64,000 nucleotides of DNA. Source: Chara braunii (taxonomy: Eukaryota > Streptophyta > Charophyceae > Charales > Characeae). The position numbers were made by a program, and so were the translations under genes. The notes under the pieces are model-generated. The model saw nothing but the letters and a program-made list of their open reading frames with translations, was not told the DNA's origin and searched no databases. The stretch is taken from positions 8,487,594-8,551,593 of the forward strand of contig BFEA01000004.1 in the NCBI GenBank assembly GCA_003427395.1. The letters run 5' to 3'. Positions 44,862-58,275 of this stretch are shown here, in pieces. Each line of letters begins with the position of its first letter. The first letter of the stretch is position 1.

Positions 44862-45545
44862 GGGTGGGATCGGGCATAGGCCCACTGGATAGAAGATTTT
44901 CAGTATTTTGCTTGCTGTTGTGCAATTATCTCATTGGTTGGAGCCCTCCTTCAATCACGGAGTATGGAGGGCTGGAGCCCTCCTTCAATCACGGAGTATG
45001 GAGGGCTGGAGCCCTCCTTCAATCACGGAGTATATGGAGGGCGTCATGATCACTGCTGACAGAAGTCGAGTTTATTCCAGAAAATGTGGCAGTTACTTTG
45101 TTCACTGTTGTTGCAACCACCACCATCAGATCATTCGTGATCTGATGGCTGGGAAGCACTCTGCTGTGATTTCCGGCGGGAGGTCTCTGTTTTTTTTTTT
45201 TTTTTTTTTTTACCTTTCTCCTGTTTTCTCAGCCCAGAAATTCGTGATGAACCTGTCAGGCTGCTGCCACTCAGTGTCACACTGGATCGGCCACACTCCT
45301 ATCCGACTGCTAATAGGGTGGGATCGGCCACAGGCCCACTGGATAGAAGATTTTCAGTATTTTGCTTGCTGTTGTGCAATTATCTCATTGGGTGGAGCCC
45401 TCCTTCAATCACGGAGTATATGGAGGGCTCCATGATCACTGCTGACAGAAGTCGAGTTTATTCCATAAAATGTGGCAGTCACTTCGTTCACTGTTCTTGC
45501 AACGGCCACCATCAGATCATTTGTGATCTGATGGTTGGGAAGCAC
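44862..45545 (+). repeat. Segmental direct duplication containing a 33-bp hairpin repeat
   Basis: Sequence from about 44862 to 45164 (AGGGTGGGATCGG... to ...GGGAAGCACTCT) recurs at 45314-45545, with few differences. The first copy contains three tandem units of GGAGCCCTCC...GGAGTATGGAGGGC, each a hairpin (GAGCCCTCC/GGAGGGCT); the second copy has one. An open frame spans the second copy and continues to a perfect GTAAGT donor at 45675, so a duplicated exon is possible, but no protein family is recognised. Confidence 0.8.
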
Positions 45546-48255
45546 TCTACCGGCGAATATGTTGACACCACCAGTGGGCCTAGCTGCCGACGAACTATTG
45601 AAGTACAGGCCCACATTCGAATCCGAATGCAACCCGATGACCAAAATAAAATCATTCTGAATTACCTGGGACCGGTAAGTGCAATGATGGTGCTCTGGAA
45701 TTCTTGGCGGCATCTGACCGTCTTCCTCATTAGGGACATACGATTTCAGAGATGGTCGAATCCGGGCTGATAACTGCAGAGTTGCGTTGTTCTGAGCCCC
45801 TGGTTTGCCGATGCCAGACCGGCGCTGGCCGTAGCTGGGGTGTTGCCCTGTAACCTGCAAATGGCAGGAGTGTGAGGCCTTGTAGAGAGGCCTGGGGATT
45901 TGTCGAGGGAGGAAGGCAATCCAATGGCGAGCTGGGGGGGCCTGCCTTGACAACCTATGGGTCCAGGGTTAGTCTAGGTGGCGAGAACAAGTCAGCTATG
46001 GTTGACGTCGGCTAGGATGGCATCATCTGTGAGATGGAATGTCCTGATACAGGGAAGACTAGGAGTTGTTCTAGAATTAGGAGGCCAGATTTGCTGATAC
46101 AGCATAGATACTAATCTCCATCATCTTTAGCATCATCATCATTAGTATCATTATCTCACAGTTTTCATAGAATCAGCAGAAGTTCATCGTCATCATTATT
46201 GTCATCATTATGATGATCATCATATGAGGGACACTAAGCCCGGTGCTCGGCATGTTCGGTTCGGTTACTCCGGGTAAACTGTGAGGACCCCAGCCTCAAT
46301 CTTCTTATTTGTAATATCAGCCTTGGGCACTTGGCCCGGTTATTTAAAAAACAAAAAAAAAAAAGGATGTCACCCTTTTATTTTCTCTTTTAATTTCTAA
46401 TTTCTTCTTTTACATTAAAAGCTAATCCACCCACATGTGGGATCTCACCACTGTGGACGAAGGAAAGACAATTGCAACAGAACAGCTGTGAAGTTGTGTG
46501 AATTGAATTACCGCAGCCAGCCAACCATTGATTAAATCCAAAGGTTGTCAGGCTGTTCCCCTTTGGGGAAAAAAAAAAAAAAGGTATATCGGGGTTTGGT
46601 TTGCTCGTGCTTCCAATGATCTTAGGTCTCTTCCGCTTGTCACTCCTGGTAGGGGGGGGGGGGGGGGGGGGGGGGGCAGAGGGGTGCTTGTACGAACCTG
46701 TGTTGTGCATTCAGGAGTAAGTTGATCGGTTGGGGTAATACACAGGGGCTAGCTTGTCTGGGGAAGGTCTTACCGTGGTATCCAGTGGCAGATATGGTTG
46801 CACCTATAGACGGACCCTGCTAGAATTGCAGGAACTGCTCATAGTAGTATCGTACATGTTATTGAATGAGCATTGAAGAACCCCCATTTGAACCCTGCTT
46901 GAACATAGTAAGTACTTGAGTATAGTGTAATACTCGGGCCCAGAGAACCCTAGGTCTTCTACTCCCTACCTCTCCCTAGGGAGGCCTCTCTCTAGATGTC
47001 TGGGTGTGACATACCAGCTTCTGAGCCTGCGTCATCTTCCGGACCCCTTCTCTCTCTCTTTTTCTTTTCAACTTTTGCTCGGGCCAACAAGGCCCCTCTC
47101 TGTTTTGATTAAAGGTGCCTTGCTGAGACCCGTGTTTCCAGCCTCGTTGATTCTTGAAATTCTGTTTTCATAATTTGGGAAATGCATGGGAATTGCGCAC
47201 GCTTTAGTAAGCGCGCTGGGAATTTGGCCCGGCAGTTAGAAATTTCGAAATAAACGAAACCCGACATGTCCTTTTTGTGCATGAATGTTCTCGACTACGT
47301 CCCGGAAAACTCTGGGAATTTGGTGGGAATACGAATGGATGTGGGACTGCCTTTTCCCGCACCTACTTTACATGCGGATATGGTGATTTCAATTTTTGAA
47401 TTAGCATAGGACTTAGGAATCTGTAACTGTTTTGGTGCCTCTTTTTGCATTTGTGATCGGCGCCATGCAAGCGAGCTTCCCCCTTTCTGCTCCCCTTGCC
47501 ATCTTTGACGATCCCTCCGCACCCGCGCTCCCTCTTCCTCTGTAACCGTTTTCCCCTCTCTCTCTCTCTCGCCCCGAGCGCCTTTTCTCTTTCTTGATCA
47601 TCTGGATCTTGGATCCGTTTCGCGCTATCCTGCGCACCCTCCTCCCTTCCACTCTGAGTCCTACGCCCAAGAACCCGGTCGATCCTCTCTTCACTTCGTT
47701 TAGCCAAGGAGAAGCGTCGTGTAAGAGGAAACTCCTATGACGCGACGACTCTGATTGGCTACGATCGGACTCAGAAGGCTCAACATGGCTTTCGCCGGGC
47801 GATTATCCCCAAGTCCTCCCTCACCCTTCCCTGACTCAATCTTCATCCTCCCTCGTATCTACCTCCCTTTCCGCAACTATAAATTCCGCAAGCGCGCCTG
47901 CAAAACTCTCTCTCAACTCATCTGCTAGCTTCCAGGAAGCAGTGGCTAGATGGTATGTCTGGAGTGCGAGTCGGAAAGTCCCGACGGGCTGACTGTAGGT
48001 TGGCCGGCGGTGCGCCTGATCGCCACGACAGACTGTGGGATCCGGGCAGGCCGTGTCGAGACTAAGCCGGCGGGGTGACGATCGCAGTGGTGGAAGGTGG
48101 CACGTGACGACCGGGATGGTCAGTGCATACACGGGGAGAGTGATTGCAGTTGAACTGGTGAATGACCCGGGGCCATAGTGGAACTTCACGACGGATGCGC
48201 CTCCTTGTCTCGAATCTATTCCTTTAGAATGATTTAAGTTTGACGACAGTTCAAA
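45546..48255. other. Unassigned DNA
   Basis: Holds a possible exon up to the GTAAGT at 45675, (TCA)n-type microsatellite around 46100-46220, a SINE-like segment ending in an A run near 46355-46364, and a G tract at 46651-46676. Frames at 47295-47707 and 47836-48189 on the minus strand show no domain. Confidence 0.4.
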
Positions 48256-49220
<965 letters not shown>

Positions 49221-49299
49221 CGAAGTATGCGGTGGCAACCTTACGGCTCGAAGAGCAGACGCTTCGCGTCTGAATCCCACGAAGGCGCGAAAGCGCGTA

Positions 49300-50750
49300 A
49301 GAATTTGACTGTCTTTGCCGGAAACTCTTTTTCATCATCGGATCTTGGTGTAATTCTCATCTATCTTGTCTGCTCCGCGTCTTTTCCTCCCTACCTCCTC
49401 TCTCTCCCTCTATGATATGAACGGTCATGGATGCTTGTCGATCTATTGCACACGAGGGATGAGATGGTTGTTTTGACTGACGCTTAATTAGTCACAAGGA
49501 TGACGGGGCAGGGGTGCAGAGCACACAGAGAACTGAGTGGTGTGTGTGGCCGCCATTTTCGCACCTTCCTTTGATGAATATCTGTGGGAGATGAACGAGA
49601 ATGCTTGGATGATGTCATAATGAGACGATTGCCTGAAAGACTTGTCTCCGATTAGATCGTTGGATCGTTGTGATTGACGTGTGGAATGCATGCTAGATAA
49701 GGATTTCGCTGTTGCCATGCGGACTGATTGTCCCAAGCCAACTGGGCGTCGGCCTCCCGCATCCCTGCCACGCCCCTTCCCATATAACGAGAAGAGGACA
49801 CGTGTATGCGAGTGGGACGTACGAGAAGCCGTCGCCAAGTTCGGCGGAAGATACTACTTCCCTCCTGAGACCCGATGCTCTGGATTTGTCGGTGCTGGTT
49901 TCGTTATTGTGGACACACACTTTCCGCTTTATTCGTTACTATTGCCGTTTAATGAGCTAATTGTCATCCCGTGGTCGGCAGTTGCGCCCCATTGGCCTAA
50001 CACTCTGTGCAGCGATTGTCGCCGCTTCGAGCGTTACCAATCAAAGGGCTTTCACTACCGAGTACGAAAGGAAGATGAGCATAAGGAAAGAGTCACTCGG
50101 TTAAGACCTTCCACGTCAGATTCAGAGTTGTGTAATGAGCAGTGTTGGGACTTGACCCGGAAACGGGATACCAAGTATGTGCCGGCCCCTTTCCACGCGA
50201 AACGAAAAGCGACGGCTCGATGGAAAGTTCAACGATACTTTTTGGATTGAATTTCTTCGCGCCGTGCGTCTCGCGCTGTCGCACTTTTTCCAGTCGGGCC
50301 ACTTCGGGCGACCGGAAAGCCAACAGGCTGTCACGCAGGATTTTGTATGTGATTGCAATAAATAAATTGATTAAATAATGCAATCCCTTCCTGCTGTGTG
50401 CGTCCTGCTTCGAGCGAGACCCTTCAATTGCGGTCTTCGCCGGTCCTCGGTCTTAGGAATCTTTTATTTTGATTCGGAACAGCAGAGAATTATGCAAATA
50501 ATAATCATAAAGTTATGGAGTGCTATGCATGCATCAATTATGTCAACCTGATTTTGAGAACTGTGACAAAACATCCACGAAGACGATCTTCAAGCAAAAA
50601 TAATGCAGAAAATAAGACCAACTGACTCGAGCAAAGACATGGGCAATTGAATGAGGGAAGAATGAGAACTCGTAATAATCTCAGGAAGTACATGTAAACA
50701 GGCAGGGTCAACACCTCTCACGAGTCCTCACTCATCCCTTAGGTCAGTCT
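49300..50750. other. Unassigned DNA
   Basis: A 189-codon plus-strand frame (49681-50250) is open, but its composition and the overlapping open frames on the minus strand do not support a gene. Nothing else recognised. Confidence 0.4.
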
Positions 50751-50753
50751 CTC

Positions 50754-51400
50754 TCAATCTCTTTTCATTGATCTTCTCTGGTGCCGTGACCCACGCCCAT
50801 GTACAATCTGAGACTGAGGCTTCGTGACAAAAAGCCACCTGTAGCCAGCAAGCTCTGAACACGACCATCCGAGGCACATGACCCGGTAATCAACCATGGA
50901 GAAAAACTCCTCCCACAGTGTGGGCAGCCCATCCACTGAAAAGACCCCTCGTTTGAGGTAGGGATACTCGGTGGGCTCAGTTAGAGCCTCGATGTCGATC
51001 ACCGCAGGAGAGATGTACCTCCTTGCCAAACCAATCACATCCAGCCAACTCGTGCCATCTGCGAGAAGAGAAGGGACTGGAGGCTTAGGATAGTCAGTAT
51101 AGAGCATAGGCCCAAAGCTACGGATCAGTGTAGTGTCACTCTCATCGAGCTCTCTCTCTCTCTGCTCGAGGTATTCAGTAGCTTAGATCCAAACTGGATC
51201 AAAAAGCTCATGAGTCTCCTTGCCTTTCTTCAGGTAAGGCCTCAGATCGTGGATAGTGCCATCAACAAAACTGGTCTGGACAATGAAGATTGACAAGTCC
51301 TCTCTCTTGAAGCAAACTCACTGACATATCGATACCGAATAGCCTCCTTGAGAGAGATTCGATTAAGGCTGGCTAGTACCGAGTCACTAACCAAATAGAA
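50754..51400 (-). pseudogene. Unrecognised decayed gene, downstream exon
   Basis: A minus-strand frame starts after a possible acceptor (CACATGAG) near 51412 and reads APHFYLVSDSVLASLNRISL, KEAIRYRYVSEFASRE. It shifts one base near 51300, continues EDLSIFIVQTSFVDGTIHDL, meets one TAA, continues YLEQRERELDESDTTLIRSF and runs open to the stop at 50754 through RRYISPAVIDIEALTEPTEY and VDGLPTLWEEFFSMVDYRVM. The composition is clearly protein-like over about 210 residues, with just two lesions. No family is recognised. A 12-bp minisatellite separates it from the next exon. Confidence 0.5.
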
Positions 51401-51462
51401 GTGAGGTGCACTCATGTGTGATGATGATTATTGCTTGCTGGCTGTTGTCTGAACGCTGATTG

Positions 51463-51612
51463 ATAAACTGATTGCCAAACTGATTGCCGAACTGATTGCT
51501 GAACCGATTCCCGAACTGATTGCCGAACTGATTGGTGAACTGATTGCCGAACTGATTGCTGAACTGATTGCCGAGCTGATTGCAGAACTGACTGTTGAAC
51601 TGATTGCTGAAT
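51463..51612. repeat. 12-bp minisatellite, about 13 units
   Basis: AACTGATTGCCG and close variants are repeated about 13 times. On the minus strand two phases read as NQFG and QSVR repeats, but they are flanked by a GTGAGT donor and a likely acceptor, so the array is probably intronic. Confidence 0.95.
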
Positions 51613-51656
51613 GGATTTCGAAATAGCAATTTCAGGCGCCGCTAAACTCACCCGAG

Positions 51657-51790
51657 TTTTGCCCTGGCCTGCTCCACAGTCTCTATCATGGAACTGGTGC
51701 TGTGCAGTTTGCTGTCAGGCCCATAGAAATAAATTACGTACTCGATGAACTTCTTCTCGTTTGCAACTCCGACTGCATACTCCTCTGCAC
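51657..51790 (-). pseudogene. Unrecognised gene, upstream exon
   Basis: The minus strand reads EYAVGVANEKKFIEYVIYFY and GPDSKLHSTSSMIETVEQAR, ending AKLG immediately before a GTGAGT donor at about 51654. It probably belongs to the same gene as the exon at 50754-51400, with the minisatellite in the intervening intron. The start of the exon is not fixed. Confidence 0.4.
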
Positions 51791-52009
51791 TTGCGTGTTG
51801 TTTTCCATGTCTTTGATGGCTTCTTCCTCCCATCCCTCTCTCTTTTCTCTTATTAGAGTGCTTTTCACCACTAGGATCTCATTATCCTTCATTTTCCCTC
51901 TTTTGTTTTGATCAGATTCTCAGCAGTGAACCCCGAGTTCCGGGTAGATAATTACAAATATGAAGTAGCTCGTGTGTCGACTAGATGGTGTTTGATAATT
52001 GTCTGGCTG

Positions 52010-52260
52010 GCGTTTTTTTTTACTGTTTTTGACTGTTGTTCGTTCCGCTGTCCGGCTGCTGTTTGAAAACTGTCTAAGGATTGCTTGATCACTGTTTAAC
52101 TGTTGCTGGCAGTAGCTTGAATACTACTGATTATCACTTAGTTGTCTGCTTGGTTGCTAATTGTCCTCTAGATTGCCGATTGTTCTATTGATTGCTAAAT
52201 TTATTGTTGAACTGGTTGCCGAACTGATTGCGGTCTTGGTTGCTGTCTCCCCGAGTGCTG
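52010..52260. repeat. Degenerate extension of the CTGATTGCC repeat
   Basis: Words such as AACTGATTGC, GATTGCCGATTG, TTGAACTGGTTGCCG and CTGCTGTTTG recur every 10-20 bp, as a decayed relative of the minisatellite at 51463. Separate arrays suggest duplication of intron sequence. Confidence 0.5.
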
Positions 52261-52696
52261 TTCGGGTATAAAGTCACTGTTTAAGTATCGCCTGGACTGC
52301 TGTTTACTCTGGTTTGCTCTGCCCTTTGTCTTGTCAACTGAACTGATGCTAGACCACGCTCTGAATGTCGGGTTAATGAACTGAAAGCCCTAGTCTGATT
52401 GTTGTTAAATACTAGTTCTGGTTACAGGTTTGGGTGCTGACCCAGTCACAAATCTGTCACATCTCACTGTCTTTTCTCTGCTTAGTGCTTTGTTGTATGT
52501 CCGATTTAAACTGGTCCCGATTCAAAGCACATTCCCTCTTGGCTCGTTCTTGCCTATGCTAGGTGCATGCACGTTTACTCAAGAGGCAAACGTTTCCTCT
52601 TTCTCACTGGCAACCGCAAATGGTCCGTGTAGCTTCCTCGAGGGTGCCCACAGAGGGAATAGTGGCACATAATCTTCCACTCATATCATGTAAGTA

Positions 52697-52891
52697 CTAG
52701 GTATATTCGATTTTCGTATGATTCCTTACTAGGGTCAGAGCACGCTCCGTCATGATAGTCGTCTGCAGATTATACTCTTCGATTGCGTTTTCTCTCCAAT
52801 CTTCAGTTGTACCTTGATGCAATGAGCATGTCACTCTAATCGTGTCCCCATCTTCCATCTCTCCGCAGTAATCCGTTGTACTAAAGCCCAA
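52697..52891 (-). CDS. Candidate exon of the same unrecognised gene
   Basis: An open minus-strand frame, FSTTDYCGEMEDGDTIRVTC followed by TTEDWRENAIEEYNLQTTIM, protein-like and in the same orientation as the exons on either side. A CTTTAG acceptor-like site lies near its start. No domain was recognised; the exon borders are guesses. Confidence 0.3.
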   Translation of the reverse strand: MGFSTTDYCGEMEDGDTIRVTCSLHQGTTEDWRENAIEEYNLQTTIMTERALTLVRNHTKIEYT

Positions 52892-53125
52892 TCAAATCCG
52901 GGGGTAGAGACGATTCTCAGTTGTCCTCACCTTAGATTCCTGGTTCTGCCTCGGTACGACGAACAGATCGTCCGTACAATATTGTTATCTCTTGTCTCTC
53001 AGTTCGACCCATCCGTGCAAGGTCCTGGACCGAAAGAACAATGCCCTAAACAGGCAATGATCAGGTAAGGCTGACAGGAAATAAAAGTTGCTAATGAGAG
53101 GCTTCATGCAAGCAACCCAGTTCCT

Positions 53126-53401
53126 TCAGGCCGTTAACCCCCAGGTACATGTCGGACTAGCTGGGCTCAAGGCACCATGCTTGGTCATGGACAATTCTGA
53201 GAAGTTGATTTTGTAGTTTTTGTACTCAATGACAAGGATGATGAGTGTAACTTTTACTTAGGCCCACTTCTCCTTAAAGAAATTTACTGCTCTTTTTTCC
53301 TGAACAGCCGGTCTCTGATCGAGCACAGTTACATTTTGCTCGTCTCGTAGCACAGGGTAATGCGTGAACTGATCAAAGGCTAAGCAATAAATAGCCTCCA
53401 T
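53126..53401 (-). pseudogene. Candidate upstream exon with one stop
   Basis: A 92-codon minus-strand frame starting MEAIYCLAFDQFTHYPVLRD, continuing VLDQRPAVQEKRAVNFFKEK, interrupted by one TAA, then VTLIILVIEYKNYKINFSEL. It is protein-like and has the same orientation as 50754-52891. The set of frames between 50.7 and 53.4 kb is best read as one broken multi-exon gene or retroelement ORF of unknown family. Confidence 0.35.
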
Positions 53402-56200
53402 TTACAAATCAGACAAGAGAACTAAAGCGTTCGGAACTCAGGGTGCGCTGGACTGACACCAGAGTTCAGAGAACGGATGCATTAAACACCATCAGCAGTG
53501 AGCCTCAATCAAGTGATCCTTTTAAATTACACTGATTAGGCTCAGTACTCGGAAACGGCTGAGGGTTACCCAACTGTACGTGCAGACTCACAGTCTCAAC
53601 GAATAACAAAGGGTCGTTGAGTGAGGTAAAACGAGTTCTCACTCGTGACCTCAATTAGTTGAAATATTTTCCCCGATTGAGATATAACCAAAGTCTTCAG
53701 AAAAACGCGCCCAAGCTTAGTATGATAATGTTCAGATGCAGAGTAGAAAGGAAGCCATCTCGCCGTTTTGAGTCTCTCAGTTCTGGTTCGGTACCGAAAG
53801 GGGCATAGGGAGTAAATTTGCTAACACTCTTAATCCGTTTGTAATGCACGTCTTTTTGTTTATTTTATCTAACTCATAGAGATAGGAGCCTTGGCCAATT
53901 GCATCGGGTGTTTTTATGCATATAGAAGGGTAGTGATGTTAGTACTTACCACAGGGAACATGTTAGAATATGCCAGTTGCTCTCTATTCTAAAAATGCAA
54001 TGTAGACATCCTTCCCCAGGAAGGCGAACGAGCTAGCTCACCCTCTCAGAATGAACGAGGACTGAGTCCCTGAGGCATGGTGGACTACTATAAAAGAACT
54101 CATGTCACTCCCTTATGAAATTGAGACGCAACCAAACACAGGTGGGACAAACGGCCAGTCACCATCGAGTAGGAACTTCGCAAGCAAGTATGCAATCTTT
54201 CTGAACATAGCACGCTTCTTTCCCATCATACAGGCACAAGCAATCACATAAAATGAAAGGAAGACTACTCTCGATCATCTCGTTTAGCACAGTCATGTTC
54301 AAAGGACACCGGATACTAATCAAGAAACTCGCCAGGTTCAGACAACAGCCTTTCCCACGACTTTTCTTCCTGGCGAGAGGTGAAGAAAGTAATTGTTGAC
54401 TATTGCAAGAGCAAACTAAAGAGATGAAACTCGGATTTTAATCAAACAAGTTTCAATTAAACTCAAATATTTTAGCAGATACCTTGCAGTTGATGCACAT
54501 TACAGACAATCACTAACCGGTACTGATACAGAGTGGTCTTGCAAGTACTGGATCATGAAACTATTGCCCTCCGTTGGTGTATGTCTGAGTCATAAGGGAA
54601 CTCAAGTACAAGTTTGATAGAACAACACTTTCAAAGGGCCGTGACTCGTTTATATCTCCCAAAACCGCTCCATCAATACCCAGATCATGCGAAAGAACAT
54701 TACCGTTTTCGCTCAAGACATGCAACCTGATTCAAGATCTCAGTCATCACTCCCACATCCCATTTGACGTGTTCGCTTTAAATGGCAAGAAGCTCGCGGT
54801 TCTAGTATACACCCATGTAGAGCTCACTCGTGTCGTCTCCTCCCCCACTTATGCGAAAAGGAAAACTGATGAGGACGTGATGAAGAGCACACCCCCATTA
54901 AAGGGTAATCACTAACGCGACGTTCTTACTCAACGAACAACTTCGACTTTACCCTTCCCCGATAGTTATCACTCACCCTTTAGTCTCATCAACTAATAGT
55001 CTTAGCTCTACCCTCTGTAACCTCTATTTAGAGCGCACGTGAAGTCTGGCTTTCTCTCGTAGGCTCACACACGCGCTAAGTAGCTAAACACGCGCATGTA
55101 ACCAACTGTCCGAACACCAATAGCGTGCCCTCAATAGTTCAGACTCCGCTGATCTCGTTCTCTCTCACTAACAATCTCAACTGACCTCAAAGCTGTCTTT
55201 CAGCCATCCCAATTACATCGGTCTCAAGCTTCCCTTCTAGTTCATGAAGTGACGCTTCATCTTACAGATCACCTGCCAACCAGTCCAGGCATGTTCGTAC
55301 GCAATTTCCACTCAAGAAGGGCAGCAGGTATAGAGTCAACTAATAATATCCCGCTCGAAGACCATCACCACACCACACTGGTAAGACAGATGATGCCAAC
55401 AAGTGCGTGTTGGCAGACTCTTTTTCCCCATACACGATGCACTCTTTGGCGTGACACGACTTTCCCCTCTTGTAACAGCCTCGTGATCCCGCTAGTCGTC
55501 TTGGAGTTGGATCGAGTAGGCTGGAACATGCCTCACGTCATCCGTACGCAGATGACTGCCTTGTGTCCTCTTACACGATCAGCGAGTACTGAGCGCTCGA
55601 TGGTCCAACCTCTGCTGACCAATGATGCGAGTCACTGGTACTCTTTTCACTGTGAGATCAGCTTTTTGCACGCGCACTACACTGGAGAGTAAAGGATAGC
55701 AGTTGACGTCACCTCTACCGCCGCAATTCGCACCCGGTTACTCTCAGTTGACTCTCTCTTCCCTTTGGGCTCTGTCCCCTGTCATCCGCGCGCACATTCC
55801 ACGCGTGTCACCTCTTTCCCTCAACAGAGTTGGGCTTCGCCTCAAACAGACTGCCCGCACATAACCGTTTCTCGTCTTCTTGTTTTGTCTTCCACTAATC
55901 TCGCGCGCACATACTACAAGCTCGCCCGCCGCGCGTCGTCCTCTCTCTTGTCACACTGATGCTGTGAGACACCGGGCCCCGACTGCCTGCCACACGTGTC
56001 GCTCCCCTCTCGCCTCACACTGTCTCTCCCTTCGATGACCCCTTCGCCGCGCATGTGCTCTCTCAGACCTGCCTTTTCCCCTTGCTCGGCCTATCACCTG
56101 TCCCGCGACCCCGGGGTGTCAGTTGTCGCGAGCTTGCCTCGGGTCCCTTTTCCACCGGTTCCGCGGCTCGGTGGTGCTTTTGGATCTCCTCTGGTCTGTT
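53402..56200. other. Unassigned DNA
   Basis: No domain-bearing frame. The segment 55000-56100 is C/T-rich on the plus strand and resembles LTR or promoter DNA; an open frame at 55249-55692 lacks protein-like features. Confidence 0.4.
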
Positions 56201-56647
56201 TCAGGACCTAAGATCCGTCTCTCGGTCTGCGTCGCTCATCTCACTCTCCCCTCCCGNGTCTCTGTCCTGGTGGATCTGCTCCATGTCCGCCGTGTCCATC
56301 GAGGTCTCAGTTTCGTGACAGACCACAGTTATCCATAGCCTTGCCGTCACTCCATCCCGTCTACAGCGTCTCTCAGCTCGGTCTCTCGCCTCCGAAATCG
56401 CGTCCTGCAACTTCGGGTTAGTCCGCATCTCCCCCTCTCTTGCTCCCTCCACGTCGATCTTCAATACCAACTCATGTCCACCGTCATAGTTGAGTATGAC
56501 GGTGATCCATGGCCCTTCCCCGAACACTGGTTTCCAATGGGCCTGGTGGTACCAGTACCCGGGCCTGTACCCATGCAGCACCATAGCCAATAGCCAGCGC
56601 CTGCCCAGTAAACAGCGCAGCGTAAAGTCACCAGCTTCCAATAGCAC
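56201..56647 (-). CDS. Unrecognised 148-codon frame with acidic tail
   Basis: An open minus-strand frame reading YRPGYWYHQAHWKPVFGEGP, WITVILNYDGGHELVLKIDV, then a charged helical stretch and an acidic end (QHQDRD-type then ESEMSDADRETD). One codon is ambiguous (N near 56257). The central part is protein-like, but no family is recognised. It might be a piece of a retroelement or a real exon. Confidence 0.3.
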   Translation of the reverse strand: MLLEAGDFTLRCLLGRRWLLAMVLHGYRPGYWYHQAHWKPVFGEGPWITVILNYDGGHELVLKIDVEGAREGEMRTNPKLQDAISEARDRAERRCRRDGVTARLWITVVCHETETSMDTADMEQIHQDRDXGGESEMSDADRETDLRS

Positions 56648-58136
56648 ACCCTTCTACACCGGAGCCTGCGGTACAGACTGCGTGCTACCAGGCGGCTGGC
56701 TGCCGCGATATCCCGACTCATCCTCTCTTATAGGGCTTCCCTCTCTGCGTTCTGAATGAAGGACTCAGATTAGTCCTTTCAGACTTACCACATTTCAAGA
56801 ATTTTAAGCAACAGACTAATAATTAAACTTTTCCTTACCTTTATTCTTGGGGATAATATTCAATCCAAAAAAAAAAACATCGGTTGATCGTGAACTAATA
56901 CTGACACCTGTCCGTCCTAGACCCTAGCGATATGACTGCAGACCCGGCATGGTGGTCCCATAACGGGGTACTCGAAGTCACTTCTCCCTTTTTAAATTGC
57001 AGCGCAGGCCCATCTTCATCGGGTACCCATGTCCGATGGCAAGGAGGGGGCTTATGACCCTCCACAGGGGGGTGATAGACCTCCTACCGATGTGGCCGTG
57101 GGTCACCCTCCTTTTGAAGTCTCATCGCACGGTGCCAGATCAGGGCTCACCCGCAGATAGTATATGCAAGGTCGGCCCAAGCCACAGATCGATGGTTCGA
57201 AATTCGAACCGTTGGCTTCCCGCGAAAGGACAGGCCAACAGGCAGAAATCAAAATTAGAAAACTAAATAATAATAATAAAAATAATAATAATAATAATAG
57301 TAATAGTTGCGGAAAGGAAGGGACGGCGTTTCAAAATCCTTCCGCGTGGCTCTGTCCATAAAGTAAGTCACCGTGGCAAATACGTCCATAGGCCTGAGCA
57401 TCAGAGTGAGGTCTGGTACCAAACAGGGATTTGGCACACGGAGGAGGGTTGGGATACCGCGCCCTCCGACAGCGCGCGCCTTCTTTTCCCTCAAAACCCG
57501 CGCAGTGACGGACCCTCCCCCCCCCCTTACTAATTCGGACCGGCACAGGGGATCCCCGCACTCAATTTCCCAAAAATCCTTAGCACACCCCATCTTGCTG
57601 CCTTCCTGGGTCCCCCTCCACAATTTTAAACACTCCGAACGGAAGGCAGGACAGGGCGTGAGGTTGAGCGTCACAGTACCATGGGTTTCCTGGTTAGAAG
57701 GGGGCCTTCATAATGGAGGGGAGTGAGTGGGTCGTATGTCTAGGTGTGTTCCCCCTCGTGTGCGTCTCGAACCACGAGGGTAGAAAGGCTGTCTCATCGC
57801 TGGGGTGTGTGTGGGAGGAGGGGTACAGGAACCTCGTGGTTGGTAGGGCTGAACAGTTCGGGGTGCTTAATGGGTAGTTCACCGTTCAAAGTGAGTAGTT
57901 GACTCACAAACAAATTGGCCTCATGCCATAGGCCACCTACGGAGACCGCATGGGCAGGTGGGAAATTGCATCGTACGTAGAAATACTACCTGGGGTAGTC
58001 CAAGTATTTCGAGTCTGCCTGATGACCAGTAGGTGCGGGTCGATGCCTGTCTCATGGACTAGGACCACCTAGCTGGCTGGTCGTCTCTAGGCAGTGTATA
58101 GACATTGGGGTACTCTCATTGCCCCGTTATCAGGGT
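56648..58136. other. Unassigned DNA with possible SINE/LINE tail
   Basis: Around 57190-57207 the palindrome GGTTCGAAATTCGAACC carries B-box-like words on both strands, and an (AAT)n tract follows at 57267-57305, as in some LINE or SINE 3' tails. Otherwise nothing recognised. Confidence 0.4.
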
Positions 58137-58275
58137 CCTCGGGCCCACCAGGGACAACGAAAGGGTAGGCTATGAGATGGGTATAGGGGCTGGAGGGGAC
58201 TAGTGNCCTCGGGCCCACCAGGGACAACGAAAGGGTAGGCTATGAGATGGGTATAGGGGCTGGAGGGGACTAGTG
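58137..58275. repeat. 69-bp duplication flanking a single N
   Basis: 58137-58205 and 58207-58275 are the same sequence on either side of one N (58206), as at 478-634. Most likely an uncollapsed contig overlap. Confidence 0.8.

Noticed and set aside
44938-45040. Three 33-bp hairpin repeats as a CRISPR-like array
   Set aside because: Units are directly tandem without spacers and lie inside a segmental duplication.
49681-50250. 189-codon plus-strand frame as a gene
   Set aside because: No domain, unusual composition, and several comparably long frames overlap it on both strands, as expected from local GC content.
51387-51651. NQFG/QSVR repeat protein
   Set aside because: Two different frames of the same 12-bp array are both open, and splice signals flank it, so it is better explained as an intronic minisatellite.
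56201-56647. Reading the 148-codon frame as a known enzyme
   Set aside because: No catalytic or domain motif could be named; kept only as an unrecognised frame.
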